Shown here piece by piece: positions 33,842 through 42,456 of a stretch of 64,000 nt of DNA (positions are counted from its first letter, which is position 1; each line of letters starts with the position of its first letter). A program made the position numbers and the translations under genes. The notes under the pieces were generated by a model. The model was not told the DNA's origin, did not search any database, and saw nothing but the letters and a program-made list of their open reading frames with translations. The stretch comes from CAZRHH01 sp964599885. Its GTDB lineage: Bacteria; Chloroflexota; Dehalococcoidia; DSTF01; JACRBR01. The stretch lies in assembly GCA_964599885.1 (NCBI GenBank), contig CAZRHH010000004.1, positions 1-64,000 on the forward strand. Direction: 5' to 3'.

Positions 33842-35260
33842 ATGATCCCAAAGACACGACTTCGTCATCGGACGCGCGGCGCGGTGGCCGCCGGCTTCGT
33901 GTTGCTCGCGCTGTTGCTTGCGGGGTGCGGGGTGGCGACGCCGGAACTGACGCCGACGCCCGTGCCTTCGGCGACAGCTGCGCCGGCGACACCAGCGGGG
34001 CCGACCGCGACCGCTACGCCCGACCTGGCGGTGCTGCTCAAGGACGGCGGCATCGCGATCATTCTGGCGGCGTACGACCGGTTGCTCGACGAGTACATCG
34101 ACCCGCTAGAGCCGTCGCGGCTGCTGGATGGGGCATGGGTGGTGATGGCGCAGGAAGCAGCGGCATTGGGCGCGTCCGTCCCGCCGTCACCTGTGTTTGG
34201 CGATGACCGCGCGGTGGCGTTCGCGGCGTTTCGCGACGCGTACGTGCCGCTGGCGAACGGCGTCGCGGACCCGACGAAGCTGCGGTTCGGGGCAATCCGC
34301 GGCATGACGCAGACGCTGCAGGACTGCCACACGTTCTTCCTCAACCCGGTCGCCAGCGACACCATCGTCGACGCTCGCTCGGGCGCCGGCGTCGTCGGGA
34401 TCGGCGTGGAGCTCGCGGGCATACCGCCGCTTGTCACCGAAGTGATCACGGGTAGCCCGGCGGCGCAAGCGGGCGTACTCGTCGGGGATCGCGTGACGGC
34501 CGTGGACGGCGCGGACACGTCGGCGCTCGGGCCGGCGAGCACGTTCGATCTGATCAACGGCGACGAAGGCACGAGCGTGACGCTGGAGCTGACGCGGCGC
34601 AGCGACGGCACGCGATCCGAGGTGACGGCCCGGCGCGCACGAGTGAGGCCGCCAAACATCGATACGCGCACACTCAATGGTGGTGGAGGCAACGGCAGCA
34701 TCGGGTACGTGCGCATCCGCAACTTCGTCGATACGGGCGTCAGCGCGCCGCTGAAGGAGGCGCTGCTGGCGTTCGACGCGCAGGGCATCACATCGTGGAT
34801 CATCGACGTGAGAGGGAACCCTGGCGGCCGTCTCGACTCGGAAGCGATCAGCCTGTTCGTGCGCGAAGGCGCCGTCGTCAGGGACCGCGGCCGCGCGGGG
34901 CTGCTCGAAGAAGTGCAGGCGGACGGCAAGGTGCTGCCCGTGATCCGGCCTACCGTCCTGCTGACGAACAATCGCACCGGATCCGTGGCCGAGGTGTTTG
35001 CCGCGGCGCTGCAAGAATACGGCGTGGCGTACGTCATCGGTGCGAACACGAACGGCTGCGTCGGCTACACCGACATCCGCGACTTTGGCGACGGATCATC
35101 GATGGCGGTGACGACGCACGTGAACCTCGGCCCGGTGACAGGCGCCGGACTCAACGGCATCGGCGTGGCGCCCGATCTGCGCATCTCGCGCACAGAGAGC
35201 GATATCGCGAACGCGCTGGACCCGCAGCTCGATGCCGCGGTAGCGCATCTTTCGCCGTGA
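33842..35260 (+). CDS. S41 family (C-terminal processing-like) peptidase, lipoprotein with PDZ
   Basis: 472 residues, exported lipoprotein: signal with lipobox LLAGC (Cys29), Pro/Thr/Ala linker, N-terminal helical domain, PDZ about 183-265 (PAAQAGVLVGDRVTAVDG), then the S41 core with GYVRIRNF, WIIDVRGNPGG and the nucleophile region NNRTGSVAEVFAAAL (Ser381). In CTP-type proteases the general-base lysine lies about 25 residues later in a GKG motif; here the segment reads GANTNGCVGYTD, with Cys406 in that place. It may use another base, or be a binding protein. Start ATG 33842; a TTG at 33833 is possible. Confidence 0.85.
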   Translation: MIPKTRLRHRTRGAVAAGFVLLALLLAGCGVATPELTPTPVPSATAAPATPAGPTATATPDLAVLLKDGGIAIILAAYDRLLDEYIDPLEPSRLLDGAWVVMAQEAAALGASVPPSPVFGDDRAVAFAAFRDAYVPLANGVADPTKLRFGAIRGMTQTLQDCHTFFLNPVASDTIVDARSGAGVVGIGVELAGIPPLVTEVITGSPAAQAGVLVGDRVTAVDGADTSALGPASTFDLINGDEGTSVTLELTRRSDGTRSEVTARRARVRPPNIDTRTLNGGGGNGSIGYVRIRNFVDTGVSAPLKEALLAFDAQGITSWIIDVRGNPGGRLDSEAISLFVREGAVVRDRGRAGLLEEVQADGKVLPVIRPTVLLTNNRTGSVAEVFAAALQEYGVAYVIGANTNGCVGYTDIRDFGDGSSMAVTTHVNLGPVTGAGLNGIGVAPDLRISRTESDIANALDPQLDAAVAHLSP

Positions 35261-35271
35261 CGTACGTTGGT

Positions 35272-35299
35272 TTCACCACAGAGGCACAGAGGCGCGGAG
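35272..35299 (+). repeat. CACAGAGG repeat, family B, copy 2
   Basis: TTCACCACAGAGGCACAGAG followed by GCGCGGAG. Confidence 0.8.
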
Positions 35300-35330
35300 C
35301 GATCTGCTGGAGGATTTGACGCCTGAGCCT

Positions 35331-35370
35331 GCTATACCGGGGCGAACACGTAGGTTCGCCCCTACCGCGG
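35331..35370. repeat. Inverted repeat family C, copy 3
   Basis: GCTATACCGGGGCGAACAC...GTTCGCCCCTACCGCGG. The arms (GGGCGAAC/GTTCGCCC) differ from copies 1-2 by changes that keep base pairing. Confidence 0.85.
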
Positions 35371-35481
35371 TTATCACCAGGCATTCCCATCACACGAACG
35401 GAGGAGGGCAGGCACTCACGTATGACGGCTGTCGTGAAGTCATCAGGAGGAGCCAATCTCGCCTCCCGCTTCCCACGTCCG

Positions 35482-35487
35482 TATGAT
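35482..35487 (+). promoter_or_regulatory. -10 box TATGAT upstream of lysA
   Basis: TATGAT ends 8 nt before the ATG at 35496; no Shine-Dalgarno. Confidence 0.35.
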
Positions 35488-35495
35488 GATGCGCC

Positions 35496-36821
35496 ATGAC
35501 GTTTGACCCGGGCTACGCTTCGATCTTTCCTCGCACGACGGCCGTGCGTGATGGGCGGCTGAGCATCGGCGGCTGGGACGCCCATGAGCTCACCCGGAGC
35601 TTCGGCTCACCGCTCTACGTCTTCGACGAGCACGAGCTGCGGGAGACGTGCCGCGAGTACGTGCAGGCGTTCACGTCGCGGCACGCCGATACGGAGATCA
35701 CCTACGCGTCGAAGGCGTATCTGAGCCGCTGGATGGCGAGCGTCGCACGGGACGAGGGCATCGGGCTGGACATCGTGTCGGGGGGCGAGCTTGCGGTCGC
35801 GTTGTCGGCGGGATTTCCGGCGGGGCGTTGTCACTTCCACGGCAACAACAAAGGCGAGGATGAGCTGCGCGAAGCGATGCATGCCGGCATAGGCCGCATC
35901 ATCGTCGACAACTTCCACGAACTGGAGATGGTCGACCGCCTGGCGCGCGCGATGGGCATCGTGCAGACGATCATCCTGCGGTTATCGCCGAACGTCGACG
36001 CCCGCACGCACGCCAAAACGACGACCGGCACGCTCAACACGAAGTTCGGCATCGCGATCAGCACCGGCGCAGCGGAGCAGGCGATCGTCGAGGCGCAGCG
36101 GATGGCGGGCGTCGATCTTGCGGGGTTGCACAGCCACCTCGGATCGCCGCTGTTCGATCTGGAGCCGTACGACGAGGCGAACGCCGTCATGCTGCCATTC
36201 GCGGCGGAGATGCGGCGCAAGCATGGCTTCGAACTGCGCGAGTACAGCCCGGGCGGCGGCTTCGCGTCGCAGTACGTGCGCGAGCGGCCGGCGCCATCGA
36301 CGGACGCGTACGGGGAGACGGTGGTCGCGTCATTCAAGCGTCGCTGCGTGGAGAACGACCTGCCGCTGCCGCATCTCTTCGTCGAACCGGGGCGTTCGCT
36401 TGTCGCGCGTGCGGGCGTTGCGCTGTACACGGTGGGATCGAGCAAGCACGTCGAAGGGCTACGCACGTGGGTGTCGGTCGACGGCGGCATGGCGGACAAC
36501 ATCCGCCCGGCGATCTACGACGCGAAGTACGAGGCCGTGGTCGTCAACCGCGCCGACGACGCTGCAACGGAGACGGTGACCATCGCCGGGAAGTACTGTG
36601 AATCGGGCGACCTGCTGATCAAGGATGCGCAACTGCCGCCGACGCAGCCGGGCGACGTGATCGCGCTGCCGGCGTCAGGTGCGTATTGCCTGTCGATGGC
36701 CAGCAACTACAACATGGCGCTGAAGCCCGCCGTCGTCGTCGTCTCCGACGGCGGCACGAAGTTGATCCGCCGCCGCGAGACGTACGCGGACCTGCTGGCG
36801 ACGGACGTCTTCGACGCATAG
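35496..36821 (+). CDS. lysA: Diaminopimelate decarboxylase
   Basis: PLP enzyme making L-lysine from meso-diaminopimelate. 441 residues. The PLP lysine is in ITYASKAYLS; phosphate/PLP contacts in GLHSHLGS, EYSPGGGFAS and VEPGRSLVARAG; the dimer-interface active site CESGD in GKYCESGDLL and the Tyr in GAYCLSMASNYN are all intact. It is followed after 29 nt by a hydroxyacid dehydrogenase gene. A TATGAT box 8 nt before ATG suggests near-leaderless expression. Confidence 0.95.
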   Translation: MTFDPGYASIFPRTTAVRDGRLSIGGWDAHELTRSFGSPLYVFDEHELRETCREYVQAFTSRHADTEITYASKAYLSRWMASVARDEGIGLDIVSGGELAVALSAGFPAGRCHFHGNNKGEDELREAMHAGIGRIIVDNFHELEMVDRLARAMGIVQTIILRLSPNVDARTHAKTTTGTLNTKFGIAISTGAAEQAIVEAQRMAGVDLAGLHSHLGSPLFDLEPYDEANAVMLPFAAEMRRKHGFELREYSPGGGFASQYVRERPAPSTDAYGETVVASFKRRCVENDLPLPHLFVEPGRSLVARAGVALYTVGSSKHVEGLRTWVSVDGGMADNIRPAIYDAKYEAVVVNRADDAATETVTIAGKYCESGDLLIKDAQLPPTQPGDVIALPASGAYCLSMASNYNMALKPAVVVVSDGGTKLIRRRETYADLLATDVFDA

Positions 36822-36850
36822 TTGGAGCAGCGAGCACACTCGGAGGGAGC

Positions 36851-37927
36851 ATGAGTGACAAGACGCGCGTGCTGATCACGTTCGCGCTGGAACCGGAACT
36901 CGTCGAGATCATTCGTGACGTCGCGCCGGAGCGGATCGAGATAGAACTGCTGGGCCAGGATCAGCGGCGGCTGCTGCGCGGGTACGCCTATCCGAGCGAG
37001 CGCGAACGCGCGGCCGTCGCCGAGGGGCTACACGGTGCGTTCGATCAGGCGGAGATCGTGTTCGGATTTTGGGGCACGGAGCTGCACTCGGCGCTGACGT
37101 ATGCCAACGCGAAAGAAAGCATCGCGGGGCCGAAGACGTTGCGGGAGGCGGCTCCAAAGCTCAAGTGGATCCAGCTCACGAGCGCTGGCGCCGACAGGCT
37201 GCTGAACAGCGGCTTCACCGAAGATGGCATCACGGTGACGACGGTCAGCGGGCTCCACGCGACGCCGATCGGCGAGTTCGTGATCAGCGCGATGCTGATG
37301 TGGGCGAAAGGTGCGCACCGCACGATGCGCGCGCAACTCAAGCACGAATGGACGCGGTTCGCGCCGTCCGAGCTGTACGGCAAGACCGTGGGTGTCGTGG
37401 GCATTGGCCACATCGGCGCCGAGGTCGGGCGGCTGGCGAAGGCGTTCGGCTGCCGCGTCATCGCGACACGCCGATCGGCAACATCGATCACGAACGAGCC
37501 ATACGCCGATGAGATCATGCCGTACGCCGAGCTACCGCGGCTGCTGGCCGAAAGCGACTACGTGGCGGTGTGCGTGCCGCTGACGCCTGACACCCGCGGC
37601 ATGATCGGCGAAACGGAACTACGGGCGATGAAGCCCACGGCGTTCCTCGTGAACATCGCCCGCGGACCGGTGATCGACGAAGCGGCACTGATCGTCGCAC
37701 TGCGCGACGGGTGGATCGGCGGCGCGGCGCTCGATGTGTTCGAGCGGGAGCCGCTCCCGCCGGACAGCCCACTGTGGGATCTGGAGAACGCGATCCTGAC
37801 GCCGCACATCTCTGGTGGCACGGAGATCTACAACCAGCGTGCTGCGCGCATCTTCGCGGATAACCTGCGGCGCTATCTGGCGGGCGATCCGCTCGAGAAC
37901 GTCGTCGATCCCGCGCGCGGGTACTGA
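36851..37927 (+). CDS. D-2-hydroxyacid dehydrogenase (second paralogue)
   Basis: 358 residues. NAD motif GVVGIGHIGAEVGRLA; catalytic Arg in NIARGPVIDE, Glu in FEREPLPP, His in LTPHISGGTE. GGAGGG precedes ATG 36851. The open frame starts further upstream inside lysA and is not used. Same family as the gene at 11852, but with a longer N-terminus. The substrate is unknown; a close position after lysA may be coincidence. Confidence 0.92.
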   Translation: MSDKTRVLITFALEPELVEIIRDVAPERIEIELLGQDQRRLLRGYAYPSERERAAVAEGLHGAFDQAEIVFGFWGTELHSALTYANAKESIAGPKTLREAAPKLKWIQLTSAGADRLLNSGFTEDGITVTTVSGLHATPIGEFVISAMLMWAKGAHRTMRAQLKHEWTRFAPSELYGKTVGVVGIGHIGAEVGRLAKAFGCRVIATRRSATSITNEPYADEIMPYAELPRLLAESDYVAVCVPLTPDTRGMIGETELRAMKPTAFLVNIARGPVIDEAALIVALRDGWIGGAALDVFEREPLPPDSPLWDLENAILTPHISGGTEIYNQRAARIFADNLRRYLAGDPLENVVDPARGY

Positions 37928-37940
37928 TTGTTCGCTCTGT

Positions 37941-37980
37941 TTCACCGCAAAGACGCAAAGGACGCAAAGGGGCGCAAAGG
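37941..37980 (+). repeat. 40-nt dispersed repeat, family A, copy 3 (left arm)
   Basis: TTCACCGCAAAGACGCAAAG followed by GACGCAAAGGGGCGCAAAGG. It is the inverse of the copy at 38498-38537 (36 of 40 positions), and the two frame the GxxExxY gene. Confidence 0.9.
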
Positions 37981-38013
37981 TTTGAAGGGTAAAGAACCGG
38001 AAAGGGAGTCGGG

Positions 38014-38466
38014 ATGGCTGAATCGAAGGAACCCAGGGTAAGCGAGCCCCCGCAGAAGCTCGCGCTAGATGCGAATCGCGTCTCGAACCTTGTCATCGGC
38101 GCGTGTATTGAGGTGCATCGAACACTCGGTCCGGGGTTGCTTGAGTCGGCGTATGAGGAGTGCGTGGCACACGAACTCGATCTGCGCGGGATCGCATATG
38201 TGCGGCAGCGCCCTTTGCGCGTCGAGTACAAGGGTATCTTCCTTGAGGCGGCGTATCGGTTGGATCTCGTTGTTGCCGATAACGTGATCGTCGAACTCAA
38301 GGCCGTCGACGCGTTGTTGCCGGTGCATCAGGCGCAGATCCTGACGTACCTGAAACTGACAGGGCTGACGCTCGGTCTGCTCATCAACTTCAACCTGCCG
38401 ATCCTCCGTGACGGAATCAAACGCGTCGCCAACCGCCTGCCTGAAAACACAGTCGCGCCAAAGTGA
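38014..38466 (+). CDS. GxxExxY protein (PD-(D/E)XK nuclease-like fold)
   Basis: 150 residues. The family signature GLLESAY is at residues 41-47 (in TLGPGLLESAYEECVAHEL). Downstream, RLDLVVADNVIVELKAVD gives the D84...E94-x-K96 pattern of PD-(D/E)XK nucleases, and HQAQILTYLKL follows. No activity is established for the family; some members are encoded within intervening sequences of rRNA genes. AAAGGGAGTCGGG before ATG is the ribosome site. Both sides carry the 40-nt repeat in inverted orientation. Confidence 0.88.
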   Translation: MAESKEPRVSEPPQKLALDANRVSNLVIGACIEVHRTLGPGLLESAYEECVAHELDLRGIAYVRQRPLRVEYKGIFLEAAYRLDLVVADNVIVELKAVDALLPVHQAQILTYLKLTGLTLGLLINFNLPILRDGIKRVANRLPENTVAPK

Positions 38467-38497
38467 TCCAGCAGGCTAGGAGTTCTCCCCTCTCGAT

Positions 38498-38537
38498 CCT
38501 TTGCGCTCCTTTGCGCTCTTTGCGCCTTTGCGGTGAA
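38498..38537 (-). repeat. 40-nt dispersed repeat, family A, copy 4 (right arm)
   Basis: Minus strand reads TTCACCGCAAAGGCGCAAAG then AGCGCAAAGGAGCGCAAAGG. It ends 11 nt before the tsaB start. Confidence 0.9.
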
Positions 38538-38548
38538 CCGGCTGTCGC

Positions 38549-39214
38549 ATGCAACTAGCGATCGATTGCGCGTCCGATGAACCGGGTATCGCGCTCGCCG
38601 TTGACGGCGTCATCGGACTAAGCGCCACGTGGGTGACGCAGCAGAACCATTCCGTGGAACTGTTGCCGAATATCGATCGGTTGTTGAGCGAAGCCGGGCG
38701 CACGAAGGCTGACGTCGACACGGTGTTCGTCGATCTCGGACCGGGCGGGTATGCAGCGTTGCGCGTCGGTGTGAGCGTCGCGAAGGCACTGGCGCACGGG
38801 CTTGGCGTGCCGATCGTGGGCATCGGCCGGCTGGAGCTGGATGCGTACAGCGTCGTCGCGGATGCTGGCGAGCGGCGGATCGTCGCTCTGCATCGCGCCG
38901 GGCGCGGCGAGCTTGCTTTGGGGGCGTATCGCGCGTCCAGTGGAGGCTGGCGCGAGGAACTGGCACCGCGACTCGGAAAGTCGGATGCGGTCGCGGGCTG
39001 CTTCGAGCGCGACGACATCGTCACGGGTGATCTCGATGATTCGCTGCGCGCGACGGTACGGGACGCGGGCGGGCACGCGGCGTCGGCGTACGCCCACCGC
39101 GTCGTCGCGCTGGCAGCACTCGGGCACGCGCGTCTCAGCGCCGGGCGCACGGATGATCCAGCGACGCTGGTGCCCCTATACTTGCGTGCGCCAGCGATTG
39201 GACCGCAGGGTTAG
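38549..39214 (+). CDS. tsaB: tRNA threonylcarbamoyladenosine biosynthesis protein TsaB
   Basis: Partner of TsaD/TsaE in making t6A37 of ANN-decoding tRNAs. 221 residues. LAIDCASDEPGIAL is the ASKHA start, and VDLGPGGYAALRVGVSVAKA matches the GPGSFTGLRIG signature with normal variation. The C-terminal half is divergent, as usual. No ribosome site is visible; it begins just after the right family A repeat, so that insertion probably displaced its original upstream region. Confidence 0.9.
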   Translation: MQLAIDCASDEPGIALAVDGVIGLSATWVTQQNHSVELLPNIDRLLSEAGRTKADVDTVFVDLGPGGYAALRVGVSVAKALAHGLGVPIVGIGRLELDAYSVVADAGERRIVALHRAGRGELALGAYRASSGGWREELAPRLGKSDAVAGCFERDDIVTGDLDDSLRATVRDAGGHAASAYAHRVVALAALGHARLSAGRTDDPATLVPLYLRAPAIGPQG

Positions 39215-39284
39215 TGGGGCTGGGGACTGCGGAGATACGCGCTCGCGCCGCGTTGCGCGGGCGTTCTGCTAGAGGAGAGACACA

Positions 39285-39734
39285 TTGGAACGGACACTGG
39301 TACTGATCAAGCCCGACGCAATGCAGCGGGGGCTTGCGGGTGAGATCATCGGGCGACTTGAGCGGCGGGGACTGAAGATCGTCGGCGTACGCATGCTGAA
39401 GGTGAGCAAGCAGCTAGCGCAGGAGCACTACGCCGAGCACAAGGGCAAGCCGTTCTTTCCGGGATTAGTGCAGTACATTACGTCGTCGCCGATCATCGCA
39501 GCGGTCTTCGAAGGCAACGGCGCTATCAAGGCGACGCGCCAGACGATGGGTGCCACGAATCCTCTGGAGGCCGCTACGGGCAGCGTCCGCGCCGATTTCG
39601 GGCTGGAAAAGGGGCGGAATCTCACGCACGCGTCGGACTCGACGGTAAGCGCGAAGCGGGAAATCGGGTTGTTCTTTGGCGACATGGCGCCGATCTCGTG
39701 GAAGCGTGACACGGATGGATGGATCTTTGAATAG
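39285..39734 (+). CDS. ndk: Nucleoside diphosphate kinase
   Basis: Transfers the gamma phosphate between NTPs and NDPs. 149 residues. Phospho-histidine in NLTHASDS, with TLVLIKPDAMQRGL at the N-terminus and the ATNPLEAATGSVRADFG nucleotide-binding part. Starts at TTG 39285 with AGAGGAGAGA as ribosome site; there is no upstream ATG in frame near it. Follows tsaB by 70 nt. Confidence 0.96.
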   Translation: MERTLVLIKPDAMQRGLAGEIIGRLERRGLKIVGVRMLKVSKQLAQEHYAEHKGKPFFPGLVQYITSSPIIAAVFEGNGAIKATRQTMGATNPLEAATGSVRADFGLEKGRNLTHASDSTVSAKREIGLFFGDMAPISWKRDTDGWIFE

Positions 39735-39781
39735 GTCGTGATTCGCTCACGTCTGTCGCCACCCGATCGGACGGCATTTTG

Positions 39782-40159
39782 ATGTCGCGTGGGACGTCAC
39801 GCCCTTCCTTGGCGGCGGCCGTGTTGTGCGCGCTCGCGCTGTTCGCCGTTGCATGCGGCTACGACGATGCGGAGCCGACGCCCGCTGGCGCGCCGGTACT
39901 CACCATCCACAACGAGACTAACTGCAACGTGCATATCCGGTTCGACAACGGCGCGCCGGCGGGCTCCGTCGCTGCTCGCTCGACGCTGGAGTACAGTCAC
40001 GACAGGCTCGACGAGTATCGATACATGCAGGTGGAATCGACCAAGGCGATCTTCCGGAACCTGGAACTCTCACCGATCCGTGACAATGGCTGGAGCGTGA
40101 CGATCAGCGACGCGTTCGGCGACGGCGAGTGCGTCGACGTTCCGGATGCACGGTCCTAG
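39782..40159 (+). CDS. Hypothetical lipoprotein
   Basis: 125 residues. Signal peptide and lipobox FAVAC (Cys25), followed by a beta-strand-rich domain with TIHNETNCNVHIRFDN and a second Cys near the C-terminus (GDGECVDVPD). No family recognised. The stop overlaps the window of an alternative start of the following hydrolase gene; the two may be co-transcribed. Confidence 0.72.
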   Translation: MSRGTSRPSLAAAVLCALALFAVACGYDDAEPTPAGAPVLTIHNETNCNVHIRFDNGAPAGSVAARSTLEYSHDRLDEYRYMQVESTKAIFRNLELSPIRDNGWSVTISDAFGDGECVDVPDARS

Positions 40160-40211
40160 ACCGGACGGCCGGCTACCCACGACTGATGTCGGCGGGACGG
40201 GCGGCGTGACG

Positions 40212-41066
40212 ATGGCGACGACGGAACTGCAAGCGAACGGCATGACGTTTTCCTGCCGCACCGGCGGCGCGCCGGATGGCGAGCCGGTGCTGCTGCTGCA
40301 TGGGTTCCCGGAGACGTCGATCATGTGGGTGCCGCTGATGGCGACACTTGCCGGCGAGGGCTATCGTTGCGTCGCGCCGGACCAGCGAGGATACAGTCAG
40401 GGCGCGCGTCCCGATGGCGTGGCCGCGTACGACTATGCCTCACTGTGTTCCGACGTGTTTGCGATCGCGGATGCGGCGGGGTTCGCGCAGTTTCATCTGA
40501 TCGGCCACGACTGGGGCGCGATCGTTGGGTACGTCACGGTGTGTTCCGCACAGCGCGGCCGAGTACTGAGCTTCACATCCATGTCGGTGCCGTATCCGCC
40601 GGCGTTCGCGCAGGCGGTGAAGGACGACCCGGAGGAAGAGCCATATCGCGGGATCCTCCAGGCGCTGATGACGCCGGGCGTCTTCGAGGCCGTTGCCGTC
40701 GCCAATGAAGGCGCGGGGTTGCGGGCTGCGTACACGAATCAGGACGCCGCCGAGATCGATGAGTACGTGCGCGTCCTGGGCGAACCCGGCGCGATGGCTG
40801 CGGCGGCGAACTGGTACCGCGCATCGGACGCCCACAACGCAGCGCTGGCCGACGATGCGCCGTTTGGGCCGGTCGAAACGCCGACGCTGCTCATCTGGGG
40901 CAGCAAGGATCTGTACGTCCGGCGGATGAGCGTTGATCTTGCGGCGCCGGCACACAACGGGCCGTACCGTGTCGCCGAGGTCGACGCGGGTCACTGGCTG
41001 GTGCAGGAAGCGCCGCAGGCGGTGACAGTAGAAGTACAGGCGCATCTGCATCAATACAAACGGTAG
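40212..41066 (+). CDS. Alpha/beta hydrolase (epoxide hydrolase/haloalkane dehalogenase-like)
   Basis: 284 residues. Oxyanion motif LLLHGFPETS, nucleophile Asp in IGHDWGAIVGY (as in epoxide hydrolases and dehalogenases rather than Ser), acid in WGSKDLYV and His in DAGHWLVQE. The GHDWG motif points to epoxide hydrolase. The start at 40212 is chosen because the upstream extension overlaps the lipoprotein gene. Substrate unknown. Confidence 0.88.
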   Translation: MATTELQANGMTFSCRTGGAPDGEPVLLLHGFPETSIMWVPLMATLAGEGYRCVAPDQRGYSQGARPDGVAAYDYASLCSDVFAIADAAGFAQFHLIGHDWGAIVGYVTVCSAQRGRVLSFTSMSVPYPPAFAQAVKDDPEEEPYRGILQALMTPGVFEAVAVANEGAGLRAAYTNQDAAEIDEYVRVLGEPGAMAAAANWYRASDAHNAALADDAPFGPVETPTLLIWGSKDLYVRRMSVDLAAPAHNGPYRVAEVDAGHWLVQEAPQAVTVEVQAHLHQYKR

Positions 41067-41078
41067 CCAGCGCGATCG

Positions 41079-41546
41079 CTATTCGGGCGCCGAGCGCCAC
41101 ACGGATCGCGCGCCGCCGGGAACCAGCGACGATAGTTCGATCCGCCACGGCGTCAGCTTGAGCAGGCCGAAGTCGGCGCCGTCCGGCCCATCCTTCCAGA
41201 TCAGCGCCGGATCGTACCCGAGCGGCGGCGGCGTGGACTTGTACAACTCCCAGATGCGCCGCTTCTCCGATGCGTCGTCCTCCCACCCAGCGAGACAGTC
41301 AACGTAGACCTGCTCGTGCTTCGGATCCCAGTACGAGAGCGAGATGTACGGATTCGCCGCGAGGTGCTTGCTCTTGTGCGACTGACGGCCGGTGGCGATG
41401 TAGCCGGTGCTGCCTTCCCAGATCGGATGGAGGATACGGGTGCGCGGCCGGCCACGACGGTCGACCGTTGCGGCAGTACACCAGGCGATGCGCCGGATGC
41501 GCGCCATGAACTCGTCCTCGATCTCTGCGAACGATGCGGTTTCCAT
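41079..41546 (-). CDS. Pyridoxamine 5'-phosphate oxidase-like flavin/F420 protein
   Basis: 155 residues with a split-barrel fold: WCTAATVDRRGRPRTRILHP is the typical PPOX-class opening, and SLSYWDPKHEQVYVDC follows. Binds FMN, F420, heme or biliverdin in different family members. AAGGAG precedes ATG 41546. The frame extends upstream without support. It lies in tandem with a second split-barrel gene on the same strand. Confidence 0.85.
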   Translation of the reverse strand: METASFAEIEDEFMARIRRIAWCTAATVDRRGRPRTRILHPIWEGSTGYIATGRQSHKSKHLAANPYISLSYWDPKHEQVYVDCLAGWEDDASEKRRIWELYKSTPPPLGYDPALIWKDGPDGADFGLLKLTPWRIELSSLVPGGARSVWRSAPE

Positions 41547-41599
41547 TCGGCTCCTTCCGCCCCTTCTGATTGTGAGTGCTGCGCGACTGGAGTCGATTG

Positions 41600-42214
41600 C
41601 TAGCGATCGAGCACTTCGCGTGATTCGTCGCGCGCGATGTCGTTGGCGGGCAGCACATCGTCGACCCAGCCGCCGGCCTTCCAGCCGGGGACGGGCGTCT
41701 CGCACTCGCTCTTCGGTACAAAGCGCGATCTCTGGACGAGCTTCAGCTTGTGGATGTAGCGCGGACAGTTCGGGAAGATCTCGCGCGCCTTCACGCGGAC
41801 GATGAACTGCGCCTCCGGATACTCGGCCATCAGCGGATCCGCCGGATCGATCGACGCCTCGCCGTTGAGGCGCATCCGGAACTGCTCCTCGAAATCGATG
41901 AACAGGATGCCCACCTGGCCGGTCTGCAGCACGTTGCCCATCGAGAGGTACATGCCGTTGCCGTCGAAGTTCGGGAAGGCGATCGTCCGCTCGTCGACGA
42001 CGCGCACGAAGCCGGGCTCACCGCCCTTGTACGAGCAGTTGGCATGTCCGTTCTCGTCGACCGTGGCAATAAAGAACATGTCCATGCGCTCGATAAACGC
42101 CCGGTCGCTGTCGCCGATGACGTCGTGCGTTAGTTCGCCGACGCGATCGGCCAGTTTGCGCGTGTCGAACTGATCCTGAAGCTGCCTGCTCGTTTCGGAG
42201 AACATGTCAGTCAT
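41600..42214 (-). CDS. PPOX-class (split-barrel) flavin-binding protein
   Basis: 204 residues. MDMFFIATVDENGHANCSYK then GNVLQTGQVGILFIDF are PPOX-class sequences; the N-terminal helix resembles pyridoxamine oxidase-like MSMEG-type proteins. The substrate is unknown. It runs opposite to the ABC exporter operon and lies upstream of the smaller paralogue at 41079; the 53-nt gap suggests an operon. Confidence 0.87.
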   Translation of the reverse strand: MTDMFSETSRQLQDQFDTRKLADRVGELTHDVIGDSDRAFIERMDMFFIATVDENGHANCSYKGGEPGFVRVVDERTIAFPNFDGNGMYLSMGNVLQTGQVGILFIDFEEQFRMRLNGEASIDPADPLMAEYPEAQFIVRVKAREIFPNCPRYIHKLKLVQRSRFVPKSECETPVPGWKAGGWVDDVLPANDIARDESREVLDR

Positions 42215-42320
42215 GGGACACCTCGATGCGTCGATACGGTGGTTTGCAGTAAACGTAAGTCTGGCGTGACGACCGTGTCAATCACGGCTTGGCGATGATG
42301 CGTTCGTCGGGAACGAGGAT

Positions 42321-42340
42321 CGGCACAGCAAGCTGTGCCG
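42321..42340. repeat. Inverted repeat CGGCACAGC-AA-GCTGTGCCG
   Basis: Perfect 9-bp arms with a 2-nt loop in the space between the PPOX gene and the ABC exporter. Similar in layout to family D but with a different arm. Confidence 0.7.
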
Positions 42341-42442
42341 CCACGGATCCCGTCTCGGATCTGGCCGGGGCGTTTGGGCCGTTCCGAGGCGCATACAGGA
42401 GGCTGATACCCGCCAACCTTTACGTTCACGTTAATGATCCGC

Positions 42443-42448
42443 TACACT
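42443..42448 (+). promoter_or_regulatory. -10 box TACACT of ABC exporter operon
   Basis: TACACT ends 8 nt before ATG 42457; no Shine-Dalgarno. Confidence 0.4.
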
Positions 42449-42456
42449 GCGCCATC

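Larger units (their letters stand above)
37941..38537 (+). mobile_element. Candidate mobile unit: GxxExxY gene between inverted 40-nt repeats
   Basis: About 600 bp with 36/40 identical inverted termini and one complete nuclease-fold gene inside, with its own ribosome site. Target-site duplication could not be recognised. No transposase is present, so movement would rely on the repeat, the nuclease or a helper elsewhere. Confidence 0.35.
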
